DNA from: Mastigias papua
Lineage: Eukaryota; Cnidaria; Scyphozoa; Rhizostomeae; Mastigiidae
Reading direction: 5' to 3'
Assembly: GCA_964019165.1 (NCBI GenBank)
Contig: OZ025278.1
Coordinates: 11,996,962-12,060,961 of the forward strand
Length of the DNA: 64,000 bases
Position 1 is the stretch's first letter; each line of letters opens with the position of its first letter. A program made the translations under genes and the position numbers. Of this stretch, positions 1-14,400 are shown one piece after another. The notes under the pieces are model-generated. The model was not told the DNA's origin. It saw only the letters and a list, made by a program, of their open reading frames with translations, and ran no database searches.

Positions 1-27
1 AAATTAGCAACTGTTTCCTACCACCTG

Positions 28-410
28 CCTAGCCTTATGAGTACAACTGTGTGCAGTTCTCTCCCCTGCGAGGCCTTAGGAGGACGTCTATGTGCTATCG
101 TATCCCCTGCGCAACCTAAGGAGCACGTCTGTATGCTGTCCTATCCCATGCGTAGCCTCAGGAGCATGTCTATACGCCATTTTCTCACCTGTCTGACCTT
201 CGGAGCACGTCTATGTACTATTGTGTTCTCTGCTAATGTTTACGAGTACGTTTGTGTAGCCTTAGGAGCAAATCTATGCGCTACTCTATTCGCTGTCTAG
301 CCTTAGAAACACTTCTTTGTATTATTGTCCCCCCCTGTAACCTTAGGAGCACGTATGTGTACAATTCTAAGCCCCCTTCAGGTGAAAGACCTTAGGACAT
401 CTTACTTCCC
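28..410. repeat. Degenerate tandem repeat, about 42-bp unit
   Basis: About nine imperfect copies of a 41-42 bp unit follow one another. Each begins with a form of AGCCTTAGGAGCACGTCTAT and ends in a pyrimidine-rich CCCCTGCG-like tail. One copy, near 240, is shortened. Open frames of 87 and 93 codons across it are by-products of the repeat. It lies in the intron upstream of the first TEP1 exon in the window. Confidence 0.75.
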
Positions 411-593
411 GTGTTCTAATATCAGGGGACGAATGCAGGAGGGTTTGAATATTGATCAATTACATCATAGCCATACAGATTTCGGCCGCTTGCGAAATTC
501 CCCCAGGCGAACCTCCTGTTTTGATAGAATCTCTTTCGAGAGTCTAATTTTCACTTTTTCTTCAATGTTTAGAAGTTTAATCTCTTATTTCAG

Positions 594-849
594 GTTGATA
601 ATCTGATGTACTTCACAATACCTCTCTCTTTTTCGACGAATCCGTTGGAAGCATTTCTGCAGTCGAATTTCGTTGGAAAATACCGATTGTTTGTCAACCC
701 TGATATGTTGTACGTTAATGTTGATCTGACCGGTTGCAATACAAGGTATCATTGAACCCTTATTTACATATGGACAGTTTTGAGTGCTTTCATATTCACA
801 TTATATTTGCGGTTTTGGTTACAATTCTGTGTGTTTGTGTGTGTGTGTT

Positions 850-942
<93 letters not shown>

Positions 943-3900
943 TCGTTAGTGTGTCTTCGTGTGTGTGTCCCCGTGTGTACTTTTGCGCGCGTGTGTAAAA
1001 CGTTACTGGGTTCCGTGTTTAGATATTTCTGTTTGTGTCATTATCGGTGCAATGCACTGTAGATCCTAATTTTGTTGCATGCATTATATGTCTATCTCTA
1101 TTCAGTCACGTGCTATTTCTATCTGTAGTTTGAGTCGCGTAATTGAAATGAGGCTAAATTGAAAAGGTCGGGTGGTTACACGCGGACGCGGGCTATTACT
1201 GTATTCTGTCTCATTATGGGCCTGCCTTCATTTCGTGCTCCTGACACGTAATTGATAAAAGTTAAAACGACCTGAAACGAGCTGAAACCACCTGAAACGG
1301 CCTGAAACGACCTGAAACGACCTGAAACGAGCTGCAAACGATCTGCAAACGACCTGAAACGACCTAGTCCTGCTCTAGTCCTTTTCGAGACGTGTTCAAA
1401 GAACGTACCGACAATCGCTATCTACCCCCGTCTTATCTTAAGCCCGATATTTTGAAGTGTCGCCATGTTGGAAGCATGTTTGCTGTGAGAGCGACTAACT
1501 TTTGTCATTTTTAGCCAAATTTGCTCTATTTTCAAAGGATAAAACTGGTTTCTTGTTGACTGTATTAACAAGGTGAGTCAAACTTTGAAGTAAACAATTT
1601 TTCGCGCAAGATACAAACAGCCACACAAGTTTATTGGTATCTGATCCACTCAGTTTAGGCCCACTCATGATGCCAAACATTCCATGTCGGTCATGAACCC
1701 AAACAGCGTCAATTATCCTATTTTCCCAGGCATGGATGACTTCAACAGCTATATACGACTTTCAAAGCAGTTGAAAAACAGCCCTTAATCACAGTTCAGT
1801 TGCTATGCTCTATTAGACGGGCTGGAAAAGACACTAACGCTATATGCTCATAGGCTCGACGCTATAAGATTTAGAAAGATTTAGAATAAACAGGGAGAAT
1901 ACAGTCAAGAGAATGTACCCATCACATGCCAGAAAATATTTGTCAATTTTTACTACCACAGTTTGCTTTTGGTTTCCTTTTCAGTTTTGTGTTTCTCAAC
2001 GTTATGCCCCATTTGGTGTAAAGCATTGGGCGGCGGATAAACTGCAAATCCGCCCATTGGGCTTGCATTTTAGACTAGATTGAATCGGTAATTTTTTAAC
2101 CTTCTTTTCATACTCACAAAGAGCTCGTTGATGAGCAGGAAAGGATTATTTATGTCTTACACTAGTCATTAACTGGAAGTATGTTTCATTTTTCTAAAAC
2201 AGACAATGAAGCTGAAGAAAAATTAATATATGCAGGGGTTACAATAATCCTCATAAAAAGTGAAAAGACAACTTGGTTATATTCTCTCAGTTACAGGGGC
2301 ACTATGAATTGCCCAGTTTCATATTGGTCACCTGGGTTTATTTCATATTCTGAACATTGTGAGCGGTGCTTTAGGAAGAATTTTAAACCTAGAAGTAACT
2401 TTTTAACAGCTTTATAAATGATACAAAAATATGTCTCAGACTGAAACAGCAAGTAGTGAGATAGAAGGAAATAGTGTGAAATCCAACAAGATATCCTATT
2501 CCTTCACAGCAAAACATGTGAAAGAGAGAAGTACAGTAACTAAACCAAGAAGCGAATGAAGTGAAAACTAAACTCTACTTTGTTTGTATCTATCTTGTGC
2601 TTGAATGTCTTTGACTAGTCCACCCAACAGAGTATTGCAACTGAATTATGATTAAGAACTGTTTTATAAATTACTATACAAGTTCTTTATAGCTGTGAAG
2701 GTGATCTATGTCAGGGGAAATTTGATAATTAGTAATTGAGCTTGGAATGGTTGCAAGGGAGTTGGAAAATTTTTAAAACAAATAATGTAGAGTACTGGAG
2801 TTCCATAAAGAAAAACATAAAAAGATATAATTGCTATAAGATATAAAAAAATGAAATATTACAGTCTTATTTTGACAAGTGTATGACCTATAACTACTGA
2901 AAGTTCTCCCTTTTTATTCTTGATCAGGCATGTCTGTTGCCAAAGATTAGGGATACAATTAATTTCTTACCATGTTATTTCTACTTCTTAAAATGCTGTA
3001 GGCTACCTAAGTGGCTTGTTTCCATAAGTAACGTGGTCACAAAAGTGTTCCCCTATATACATTATTATTCATCATGGGTTCATGACCAATGGAATGTGTT
3101 GGCATCAGTGGGCCTACTGGATCAGTCACAGATAAACTTGTGGTTTTGTTTGCATCTTGCTTGGAACATTGCCCACTTCAAAGTTTGATTCACCTTTTCA
3201 ATATTGTGAGCAATAGAACCAGTTTTATACTTGACCATCTGATGAGGAGGGGCAAATCAGGATTGCACCAGGAGTGTAGCTCCTTTATTATAGGACATCC
3301 CAGTGATCCTACTTGTACCCCTCAGATATAAATAAGGGAATAAGTGATGGTAAGAAGTTCCAGGGACTTGTCATGAAGATTATTTTCTGGACATACCAGT
3401 CCCGCAGTTACATCTGTTAGGGCCCTGGGCAAGAAACTTTCGGGGACTCCTTAAAATGTGCAAAACAAATGTGTTGCCACATGATTAGTATATTGTACCC
3501 TGCTAGCAAGAACTGTTATTTCAGATAATGATACCTACAAAATAAAGTTTTTAACAAATAAGTGACATAGAATAGATAGTATGTGGCTGCTCAAAAAGTT
3601 AAGAAAGTTCAGTACTAGATTTCTGAGGCCTAAGAATGTCAATAAATTGAAACAAACTCCATGTTCCAATTGTCATACAAGCTCATCATCCCTTTTATTT
3701 AATGTATATAGATTTTATATGAAAATCTATGCATTTCAATGTTGTCTTTGTGTAGTGCCTGTTTATCTGTGTAACACTGTAGTGCTACTCAAACTCAACT
3801 ATTCTTGCTAAGAAAGTTGTAAGAATGTTCCAATGCATAAGTCACAAAAAAAGCTAAAAAAATTTCAGTACTGGATGAGAAAACGTTCAATAAAATAAAC

Positions 3901-5474
3901 ACATGCATTTCATGTATTATCAGGAATTAACAATTTTCGTAGGATTAGGACTTTCAAAGTTCTGCTTGGGGATCCATAGCGTTAGGACTGGGTAGGGGTC
4001 CTCCGATCCCATGGGTTAATGTGGTCCACCCTTTGGACCGTTGGAAAACACCAACAAAATTTATGAAAATACAACCAATAACAACCAGAGGGAGCTAAGC
4101 CCTCTTGAGGTAACGACTTTGTTACTGATTTGAGCATTTTTCGGACATAAAATTTTTATCATTAGGGGGGCTTGTCCCCTTTGTCTGCCCCCTGTCTATG
4201 CTACTGTCCCCCATGCACACGTTCCAAAGCCCGTGCCAATAATTCACTCAACGTAATGATTATTATAATGAAACATCTCTGAGCATGTGTTAAAAATAAA
4301 ACATCCCTGTTTCTTGTCTGCAATGAGCAAGCCCCTAATGACAGCTTCACAGCCCGCACAGGGCATTAGCACTTTGCAATTGATAAAGGGTGTCTCCTTC
4401 GGTTCCGGAATAGGGTTGTTCATGTTGTTTCGGCATTCTATCCATTGTTCAAATGGACAACTCCGGCTTCCCCCGTCTGAGATGTTCATATCAAGTCGTT
4501 TCAGGTCGTTTGCAGGCCGTTTCAGGTCGTTTGCAGGTCGTTTCAGCTGGTTTCAGCTCGTTTCAGGTGGTTTCAGCTCGTTTCAGGTCGTTTTAACTTT
4601 TATCAATTACGGCTCCTGACACTTTTTCTCCGCATTGCTAGTTGCCCTTCAACTATGATCCCAGATCGTCCCTGACTTCACATGCTCAATTCTTTCCTTG
4701 ATGTTCTGAGGTGCGTTGCATTTATTTCTAAATGTTTTTATTTTCAATTGAAATACATTCTTTCCAATAAATAGCTTGGGTGAGTCATCGGATCCAAGGG
4801 ACATCAATATTGGCACTTATAGTGATCAAATTCTAAGGTAAGAACTAGTTTGTCTCTGCTAGTTTCGATTCATTTAGCAAGAGGAGACCAACATATTGAA
4901 GGATGTTTGTTGTAACTAACGATATTCTATTTGAGAAGCCCCGCATTGCAGTTTGTTATATGTTACTGCCGGAAGGTACCCTACAAAGTGTTCCATTTGT
5001 TTGATTTCTGAGCTTTCCTATGAATTGAAGAAGTATATTCTCTTTGCGTGATACAGGATTCCCTGCTTTGATTCTGAAGGTTGGTTGGTCTTTCACTACA
5101 GTCTTGTTGGAATCAGAAAGTTTGTGAATCAGAAAGAATCAGAAAGTCGACATTGAGCGAATCAGGAAGTTCAAAGAGCTTTTTCAAAATGCTTATCTCG
5201 TAGACCTACTGAAAGCTCTTGTGAGGCCTGGGGCAGTTATAACAATTTGGCGCCAGAGACATCAGTATGAGGCTGTTGGAAGTTATTGCAGTCAGCCTAG
5301 AATCATTTCATGACGTTTTAGAACAACTTTCAACGCCCCTGTTATCTCTGATTGTGAAAAATATGTAATTCATACTTTTTGTCTTTATTCAGATTCGTTG
5401 CTGAGAGAGGAAATGGCACCCTCCTGAATCACGTGGACAACATTGATTTGGCATTCAACCTGCGAGATATCAAG
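594..5474 (+). CDS. TEP1: TEP1 exons: end of vWA-like domain
   Basis: Exons at 594-745, 4775-4837 and 5393-5474 (phases 0 to 2, 2 to 2, 2 to 0). They encode about 99 residues that contain the strand FVNPDMLYVNVDLTG and then YSDQILRFVAERGNGTLL. This resembles the last strand and helix of the vWA fold that follows the TROVE domain in Ro60/TEP1 proteins. The 594 exon follows a good acceptor (TCTCTTATTTCAG). The first intron, 746-4774, is 4,029 bp long, and about 83 per cent of it is the foldback transposon described separately. The preceding exon is outside the window. Confidence 0.75.
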
Positions 5475-8400
5475 GTGAGATTTTTGATTTTGTACTCCCA
5501 TGCATTGTTTCTGCTTCTGCGTTAGAATCTTATCCCAGCATTTCATTTGCTTTCCTTCTCCTCACTTGACCAAATACCATTTCTTTCATTGGGTGGATTG
5601 CATGTTGGTAGTTTATTTTGAAGAGTTCAAATCTCTAACCACAGGTCTCTGGACAGAGGTCGACTCAACTGCACACCGAAGTTTCCGTATCGCCTAACAT
5701 CGAGCTTGCGGCACCTTGGTGGAAAAATGTACGCGTGTTCATCTCGTCGACATTCCGCGATATGCACGGGGAGCGTGACCTGTTGACACGATACGTATTC
5801 CCTGAACTGCGATCACGTGCTATGCAGCATTTCATAAACATCTACGAGATTGATTTGCGATGGGGAATCACCGAAGATCAGTCGAAATCACAAAGGTTTT
5901 ATTTTAGACTTTTGTAAATATATGGGGGCCATCCATAAATGATGTCCGCACAATTTTGCCATCGGAACTTTTTGAAGATTTCTATGCACTGTCGGCACTT
6001 TCATATCTTGCACTTCATTTGATTTTTTTTACACCATTAAAAATCTACATGACAAAATTATTTACTACTATTACTTATAAGCTACATTACATACATGACA
6101 AGAACGATACCCCGGGGAACAATAACTATGACTACCCCGGGGCCATGACACACTAAAACACTAAATACGGCATGGAATGACCATATCTTGCCATTAACTA
6201 TTGCCAATCATTTACCTTCATTGTCTCCATTTAAAATAATATTTTGAGTTTCACGTTAATTGCAATTCACGTTCATTTGATTCATTTCATTACAATTCAT
6301 TTAGGGAGGATTGCCCTTCAACTGGAGCTGATTTTTGCTTCATGCTCCGTATTCCTTTCAGTCGGAGCTGATACTTCCTTATTGCTTTAAATTTTCTCGC
6401 TTCGCTTTCTGTCGGCACTATAATAGCATGGCCCCTCGGCATTTTTCTCTTGTGCCATTCCTGACTCCCATATCAGATCTTGTTAACGGTCTACCTTTTC
6501 ATGCTCCTTCCCTATCCCTCGTTTATCGAATAGTCCTTTATCAGAAACTGCTGTCTGGTCTCCAGTGTTCAAGAACCTTGGCAGTTGGATATTGATATCC
6601 CACTTTCACTTTCTCATTTTCCATTGCTACTTCTAGTCTGTGTTCAAGGTTGTAATTCTGGCATATTTGCCAGTGCAGTACCTTGGCTATTTGATCATGC
6701 CTCCAATACGTGTATTGCCTATGGGCTCAAATTTTACGTTTGGAAACTAAATAAGCAAGTGTTTCTTCTAGTACTCCCCACATTCTACAAATGGGAGAGG
6801 TATCCTCCTTATCAATGTGATATTTAATTAACCTCGTTCTATTACCTGTTCTTGTGCTGCCAATAGGGTGCCTTAGGTAGCCTTGTTTAAGTCGCAGAAC
6901 TTCAAGTCTATAGAAAATCGACAGGAGATACTTAAAATAGACAGATAATTCAAGAGCAGAAAACATCCCTAGACAAAAACAAGCTATGAATGATTCTCTA
7001 TTCAAAAGTAAAACGACTTATGAATGCCGTTTTCTCGTTTAAGAATAAGACTTTGAGCACAATATATAACAAAATAATTCCTCTGTAAAGGACGTCTGCT
7101 TACGACTAACCATTCCCTCCCCTGCCCATGTTTGTCGCCATCCTTGCTAACCCCCTCCCCTTAATATGTGGATATCCTTTATAGATGGTCCCATACACCA
7201 AGACAAATCAAATTGAAAACCGTCTTGCATATTTATTGCTCAGGACATCATTATGTACTGTCAATTCAGGTTTTACTATCAAATGTAAATGTTGTAAGTT
7301 GTTTTATGCAGTCTTAACACAATTGATTTCAACGGCTCTTTAATTCATTCTACATTGAATATTGTGTTCTGAAGCATTGGCAGGGTTACCTATTTCCCTA
7401 CAAGGTTGCATTGTTTTGCTACATGTCCCGTGCTTTGGTCAAAGTTTGTTTTTCAAATTGACCAGTCATATTTCTGACCATGGCCAACAATGTCCAATTG
7501 AAAAAGTTAGTAGAAATTGGGGGAAATTAGGAAAAAGCTTTAGTAGCTCTATTACAAATCCATAGAAATATGCTGAATGGGTTGTTTTCGTGTTTTAGCC
7601 AAGTAGAGATTTGCTTATCGGAGGTGCTAAGATCTGATATCTTCATTGGGATTCTTGGTGGCCGATATGGCTGGATACCAAGCCACATTGACATAGACAA
7701 GCTACCGGGCTGTGAACGTCTGCAAGGGCATTGCGACGGAAGATCAATCACGGAATTGGAAATAAATCTTTTCGCATTGACGAGAGCTAATGATGTAACT
7801 GGGAAGGCGTTCTTTTATATAAGAGATCAATCATTTGTGAGGTGAACTTTGTGTGAATTTTTGAAGAATTTTTACGTAGTTTGCACAGTTTTCCATTTTG
7901 TACTGTACAACATTACCGTATTTTCTCAAATAGATGCCCAGGACGTTTTATAGAATTTCATACATTTTAGACGGAGTCTTCATTGTAATGGAGCATTTAG
8001 TAAAGAAGGAAGTTTACCTAAAACATACAATTTTTGAAATTTGCACGAAGCGTCTGTTAGAGAGGGGCGTTTGAAAGAGATGGGGCGTTAATTGGAGAAA
8101 ATACATTATCCTGTTATTTTGTTTTACACTTTATTTTACTTTTGTATTTTATCTTATTACGTTACCTTATATGGTATAAAATTACATTGTGCTTTATAAT
8201 ATTATACTATATTGTACCTTGTTATATAATGTATATTGTACTGTATTATATTATAATGATACTAAAGTATAATGGAAAAATAGACAAGTTCTGGATTTTT
8301 ATCCTTAACTTTACTCTTACTAGATTTTAGGCATATGGATAGTTATAAGAGTAGGGAACAGGTCCTTGATTGCTGTCACACTATCCTGTGTGACCAAGCT

Positions 8401-11400
8401 AGCCTATGAAAATATTAGTTATTGTTATTATTATTATATATTGTATATTGTTTTATACTAGAATATGTTATTTTATGTTATTATATTATATTATATTTTA
8501 TTATATTATATTATATTATATTATATTATATTATATTGTATTGTATTATATATATTATGTTGTATTTTTTCATATTATGTTGTGGTATATTATGTTATTT
8601 CATATTATATTAGTATTATATTATATTATATTTTATTGTATATCATATTTCGTTATATCGTATGATGTTATGGTTTGTTATATTTTATTGCATTGTATTT
8701 TATTTGATTATATTATATTTATAGTTTATAATATATTCATTTATTTGTTAGCTTGTCATAGTACCTTGTGTTCTGTCAATAAATCTTTTATTCGGTTTTG
8801 TTGCATCGTGTTGCATTGGTTTGCTCTTTATCCTTGCCTATTTTTACTTTATTTGTGCATAATTTCTTAGTACTCCTTTTTCCTACTTTGTGGAAGTATA
8901 ATCTTCAAGCTTTGGCTCTTTTGGGTCATTTCCTTAGCAATTTTTGTCCACAATATTCATATTCTAATTTTTTCATTTTCAGAAATGTCCCTAAGGCATA
9001 CTTATCTGATTTCTGTTGTGAAGATGACGAGTCGAAAGAAAAATTAGAAGATTTGAAGGAACGCGTAAAAAAGAGCGGTCTTGAGCAGTTCAAGTAAGGT
9101 CCTTCACTTCTTCTCTTTGAATCTTTGTCATTGTTGACTTAGGCAGTACCTAGCTTATGACCTATGCAGCAAGTTTGCTTTCTTTGAAATATTGGACTAC
9201 AGAGTTAAGTAGCTTTGAAGAACAAATTCCTGGGTAACTTACTCCCCGGTGACAGACCCTTCACTTGGAAGACGGCATGAAAAGCCCTGAAGCATTATAT
9301 AGCTACGCATCGTTGAAGCAAGTTCCTTGTGGTTGAACTTCGTAGCTATACATCCATGTATATCTTGTATTTGTAAGTTTCTGCAGTCATTTCACTGTCA
9401 AAGTAGTGAACATTGGAGATGAATGTAGGCTCTTCATATTAACTGCAGAGTATTAGAAGTTGTTGTGACATTTGCAGTGTGTTAGATTGGCTCCAAAATG
9501 AAAAAGTGTGTTTTATAGACTATGTTTTCATAACTTGATCTTAGTTATCCATGCCGTTGGGGAGGCGTTGTCGATGGCAAGCCAATAGCAGCCAATCTTG
9601 ACTCGTTTGGCAATCATGTCATGAACAATTTATGGACTGCAATAAAGAATAACTTCTTAAAAGAGGTATGCGTATTTTTGAAGTGTATTCCACATTCCGT
9701 TGATTATCTCAGGCAACAATCGATTAACTTGGTCCAATGGTATTCCCATAACATTTTTCAGTAGTTGCCTTTTCAGTGCACGTGTTTTCCGTTTAGATTG
9801 AGAGCGCCGACGACAGTGGGGACACTTCACATGAAGCATTTGCCGAAAGAGCAGCCGAGAATTTTGTTGGTCGAAAGTCAACGATAAAGCAGTGTTTCCA
9901 AGTCATTTCAACTTCCGATAAAATGAAGTGTGGCGTTCTGATGATTTCAGGGAAGACTGGATGTGGAAAAACATCATTTATGGTATCTTTGTTTTTCTTT
10001 TTCGAAGCACCTTCTCCACCACCCCAACTTCTCTATCTACAGTGAGATGGAAGGGCCCATTTCTTGTACTAGGACCAGGGCCTAACAGCAGTGAGTGGTC
10101 TTCACCATGTTAAGAAATCTTTTTAGTTCAAGTGATCTTGAAAATGAAAATTAGAGATGTAAGAATTGCTGGCTACTGCAGTTGCAAGATTGTATTGCAA
10201 ACAGAACAAGTTACGTTGTAGTTTATTACAGTAGAATGAGTTTCTGGTAGGAAATTGGCTGGGTCTTGGAAAATTTACTTTCCGGTTGCGCCTATGAAAC
10301 CTTAATATCTGCTAGAGAGTGGCCTCGAAAGTTCACCTTTGTTTTAGGCCCATACTAAAACCTTTCATTAATTGCACTGAATATCCGTAAGCTATATAGA
10401 CGAAACTTACTATCTCTTGAAATTGCAAGACAATTAATAACGAAATAAATAAGATTGTTAGAGCCAGAATATGTGTGAATGCGCACAAAACCCAAAGAGA
10501 CTTAGTTTTTATTGCTGCTTCTTTAGATTAAAAGCAAACTGGAGAATGCTGATTTCATCTGTCCATGTAATCGATGCAACGTGGAAGCTGTTGTTACATT
10601 GATTGGAAAGCTTTGATTTGAATGTTTCTTCGATTGAAATTCCTTTTGAAGCTTTTTTTCATTTCTTGTCCGATTTTAGGCGAAACTGTACAAAGATTAC
10701 TTGAATGAAAACTCAAAAGCCTTCTGCTTTTTTGCTGATGCAATGCCCAGTTCTCGTAGCGTTCAGGACATGCTGAGATATTTGTTTGTGTCTTTGCTAC
10801 CCTATGCCGAAGAAAAGAGAAAAGTTCCCGAAAATTTTAGGTAGGCCTTCTCAGAGTTGTGGATTGAGAATTCATAGAAAGGCCAAAACTGTTGTTTTTC
10901 CCAAAAATAGTAGTACATATATTGATTTTATCATTATGGGTCATTTTAGCTGTTTAGTTTTGTAAAAGCCTTTAACATCAATATTTAATACTTAGGTAGA
11001 AGAGAACAATGATTACGTCATTTTTCCGACAAGATAGGGAATTTTCTGACATAATGGCAGCCTAGCTCTACAGACGGGATTTCTGTCTCCCTTCACCCCT
11101 CTATCTACGCCTCTGGGTCTTTTGTATTTCGCAGAACCTAATAAGTTACTGCTAGCGATTGTGCTGGTTGATTTTCTTCTTGGCTTTGCTGTTTTATATT
11201 ATTGTTCGTGGTACCGTTAAACTGAATGAATCGCACTGAATGATAGTATGAGATGCCTCAGTTTCTTTATGGACAAGTCCTGTTTTCGATACTTGCAGGG
11301 AGCTGCAAAATGAGTTCTCAGAATTGTTAGAAGATGCTGGAAGGAATGCAAGGAACGAGAAGATTCTGATCTTCATGGATGGAATGGATCTAGTTGAAAC

Positions 11401-14400
11401 TACTGGAAGAATTTCAGCTCTGGGATGGCTTCCTGATCCGTTACCGAAGGTTAGAGCGCTTCTGTTACGAAACCGATGCCCCTTATTTATGTATTATATT
11501 TAAAGGTTGTTTAGTCATAAAGTATTATTCAAATCTTTGTACCTATTTTCCAATTTGAACATTGTAGTCTCAGTTAATTTGCATATGATTAGTGCTGTTA
11601 TGTATCTTTTACATATTTATTTATTTGTTATTTGTTTATTTTGATTTTAGTTAGTTACTTGTTTATTTCTTTGTTTACAAAGCTCAACTACTGTAGTTGA
11701 ACTATTTCAAGGGGAAGCGTTAACTAAAGTAAGCTAAGAGGGAAAGCAAGCAGGAGAATATACCACGAAAACTGCGAATAGACAACGAATAAAAGAATAG
11801 AAAAGAAAAAAGTATGGAAAGGCATACCCCCTTGAAATAGTTTATACTGATGATGAGTCTTGGAAAGGATCTGAAACGTTTATGTCTCAAAATGACCGGA
11901 TTGTCTAATGTTGCGAATGGATGTGTCAGGATTTACCTTCATGACAGTTCACTAAATGCATCACAGCTTTCTTTGTCGTCGTTTTGGCATTAAAATTTAT
12001 CACAAAGTTGTAGTTCCTGGCCAATCTCCTAACCTTTTCATAAGAAAAGAAAAGAATAGTTGGTAGATGGCTAGTTGGTACATCATGCGTTTATTGCATA
12101 GTATGAACAGACAATATCTAAATGAATATACAATATATAGGAAGCCTGTAACTAGCTACGAATGATCGATGATTGTGTTTGTCAACTCGTGCATTTAACT
12201 ATTTAACTATTTTTAATTTCACTTCCCCAACTTAAGAAAAGTACTAAGTAGCGATGCAAGTGTAGATGTCACTTACAGGACATAGCTAGTAAAATCCAAC
12301 TAACTCAATAGTATGAAAACAGACTTGGTAGAAATCATAGAAAATCTAAAAATGTTAGAAATTTTTTTGCAGAGTTTGCATTGGCGTAGGCATTCATTGG
12401 TCTTCCAGGCTTTGATTTTCATTTTCAATTCAGCCAAGTTAATCGCCTGTCTAATTGCTGGTGGAGGTGTGATTCAAGCTAACTATCTACAGAGGAAAAA
12501 GTTTACAATAAGTTTAAGAAAGAATTAAAAAGTTACCTGCATACTAGTATCTGCGAAGATATTTTTACAAGCAATTTTTGCACGAGCAATTTTCACCTTT
12601 CCATTTTCTTACCAGTCTTTTAACTCCTGTAGTGGATGGTTGGCATTTCATCTTATTTGGCAGACAGTCCCAGAGGATGTTTCCCCTTGAAGCCAACGAG
12701 CCGGTGCCATGGGTAGTATTTTTCGATTTATTGCTGATAAAGGGTTTTTCTTTTGAAATAACAAGTGGCATTTCCTTTATAGGGGGTCATGTTTGTGATA
12801 TCATGCAACCAAGATGGGCATTGTGCAAGGACCCTTGATTCGAGAAGATCAGGGGTTGAAGTCATTCGGATCGGGCCATTGGATATGATGGAAAGGGTGG
12901 AATTTGTCAGACGTTTGCTGAAGAAGCATCGAAAGGAACTTGACGAATCGGCATTTAACAATCAGGTATGAAGAAAATTCCATTTTCAATCTTTACACCG
13001 TAAATCCTTGACTTAGCCCCCCCCCTCGAATAAGCCCTCATGCTGGAACTTCAAATTGTTAGTAAGCCCCCCTCGAATAAGTCCCCACCCTAGGCGATGA
13101 TGAAGACTGATAAAGACTAATGCTTAAATTTAGACTGTTCTTGTCATCTGGTTCTTGTGATAGTATGGAGAAAACGAGCTTTGACAATGAGCTTTTTATA
13201 TGACATTTGTCAAATAATTTTATAAGCCCCCCTCGAATAAGCCCTCCCTTCGAATAAGCCCCCACCCAAAAAGCATAAAAAAATAAGCCCCCACGGGGCT
13301 AATTGGAGGATTTACGGTATGTAACTGAGCTGCGACCGCCAAAAATCTTGGAACACCTTTTGAACTTTTTGAGCTGATAAATGAATCACCTTTCTCTCCC
13401 GGTTACAACAGTGTTGAGTTTTTTTTTACAGTGAAATGCCTCTTAAGGCAGACATACCTTATAAAATATTGTTGATATGGATCAGGTGGTCACTATTCTT
13501 CAATTTTGATCAAAAAAATCTTTATTATCAAATGAACCACATTGTTTTATGGCTGTGCCGAAGACTTTGGGAGTGATTGTAGGTGGTACAGTAAAATCTC
13601 TTGGCCGAATCGTATTTAATCTATCAGTGAATCTTGACTGAACCTAATCTAATCTAACATTGAATCCTGGCTGAATCTAATCTGCCTTAAAGTGTTTGTA
13701 TTCCATGTTTTCTTAGATGAAATTATTGGTATCGAAGAGAGAAGCAAACCTGCCAATTTTCTTGAAGTTTGCCTGTGAGGAGCTTCGTTTCTTTGGAGTT
13801 TATGAGAAGGTAGGAGTAGAGCTATTTCCCACTGGCCATAGCTATATGTACAAATCCATGGCTTTGTCGAATACAGTTGGAAAACTTGTGTATTCCGCCA
13901 CTACGTCCCCAAACCCTATAAGTTACTCACCTGTCTTTAATTGCTTCGTTAATATTTTCGGAAACATGCAACAAAAGTGGCCTTTCATTACAGAGGATTT
14001 GATCTTTACTACACAGATACTCAACTACGGGGTGGGCCATCGGGATCTAGACCTTTGTCTGATTGGCTCAAAAGGGCCTGTCTAACCATTTTGGCACCAT
14101 ACTGTTTGGGAGCCATGGTCCTCCCAGACCTCCTCTGGATCAGCTACTGACTACGGCCGTGGTGTAGTCACTGTCCTTTGCTCCCCATGGTATCGGCCCT
14201 GTTTTGTTGTATAATAATCATAAAGTATAGTAAGAATATCATTGTATTGTAACTGCATTATGTGAATAGGAAAAAAAGACCCTTGTCCTTATTCTCATAA
14301 AAATAAAGTACCCTTTTTCTCGGAGAATTTTAAGGCTATTTATTATATTTTTGTTAAGTAGAATTGCTTATAGCCTGTGTTACACATTAAAGTATGGAAG

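Larger units (their letters stand above)
1247..4611. mobile_element. 3.4-kb foldback-type DNA element with 10-bp target duplication
   Basis: The left end begins CGTAATTGATAAAAG and the right end is its reverse complement; the outermost 53 bp are identical by eye. Inward, both arms continue as tandem copies of a 10- or 11-bp unit (CCTGAAACGA, GCTGCAAACGA) to about 1372 on the left and 4494 on the right. The element is flanked by a perfect direct repeat GCTCCTGACA (1237-1246 and 4612-4621), a 10-bp target-site duplication. Long iterated inverted arms with a 9-10 bp duplication fit foldback or Mutator-like elements. I see no intact transposase inside, only decayed coding-like segments, so it is probably non-autonomous. 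Confidence 0.85.

Noticed and set aside
734..1062. Open frames of cysteine and valine repeats
   Set aside because: They are translations of the (GT)n microsatellite.
8406..8870. 154-codon forward frame rich in tyrosine and isoleucine
   Set aside because: It is a translation of AT-rich low-complexity sequence inside a TEP1 intron.
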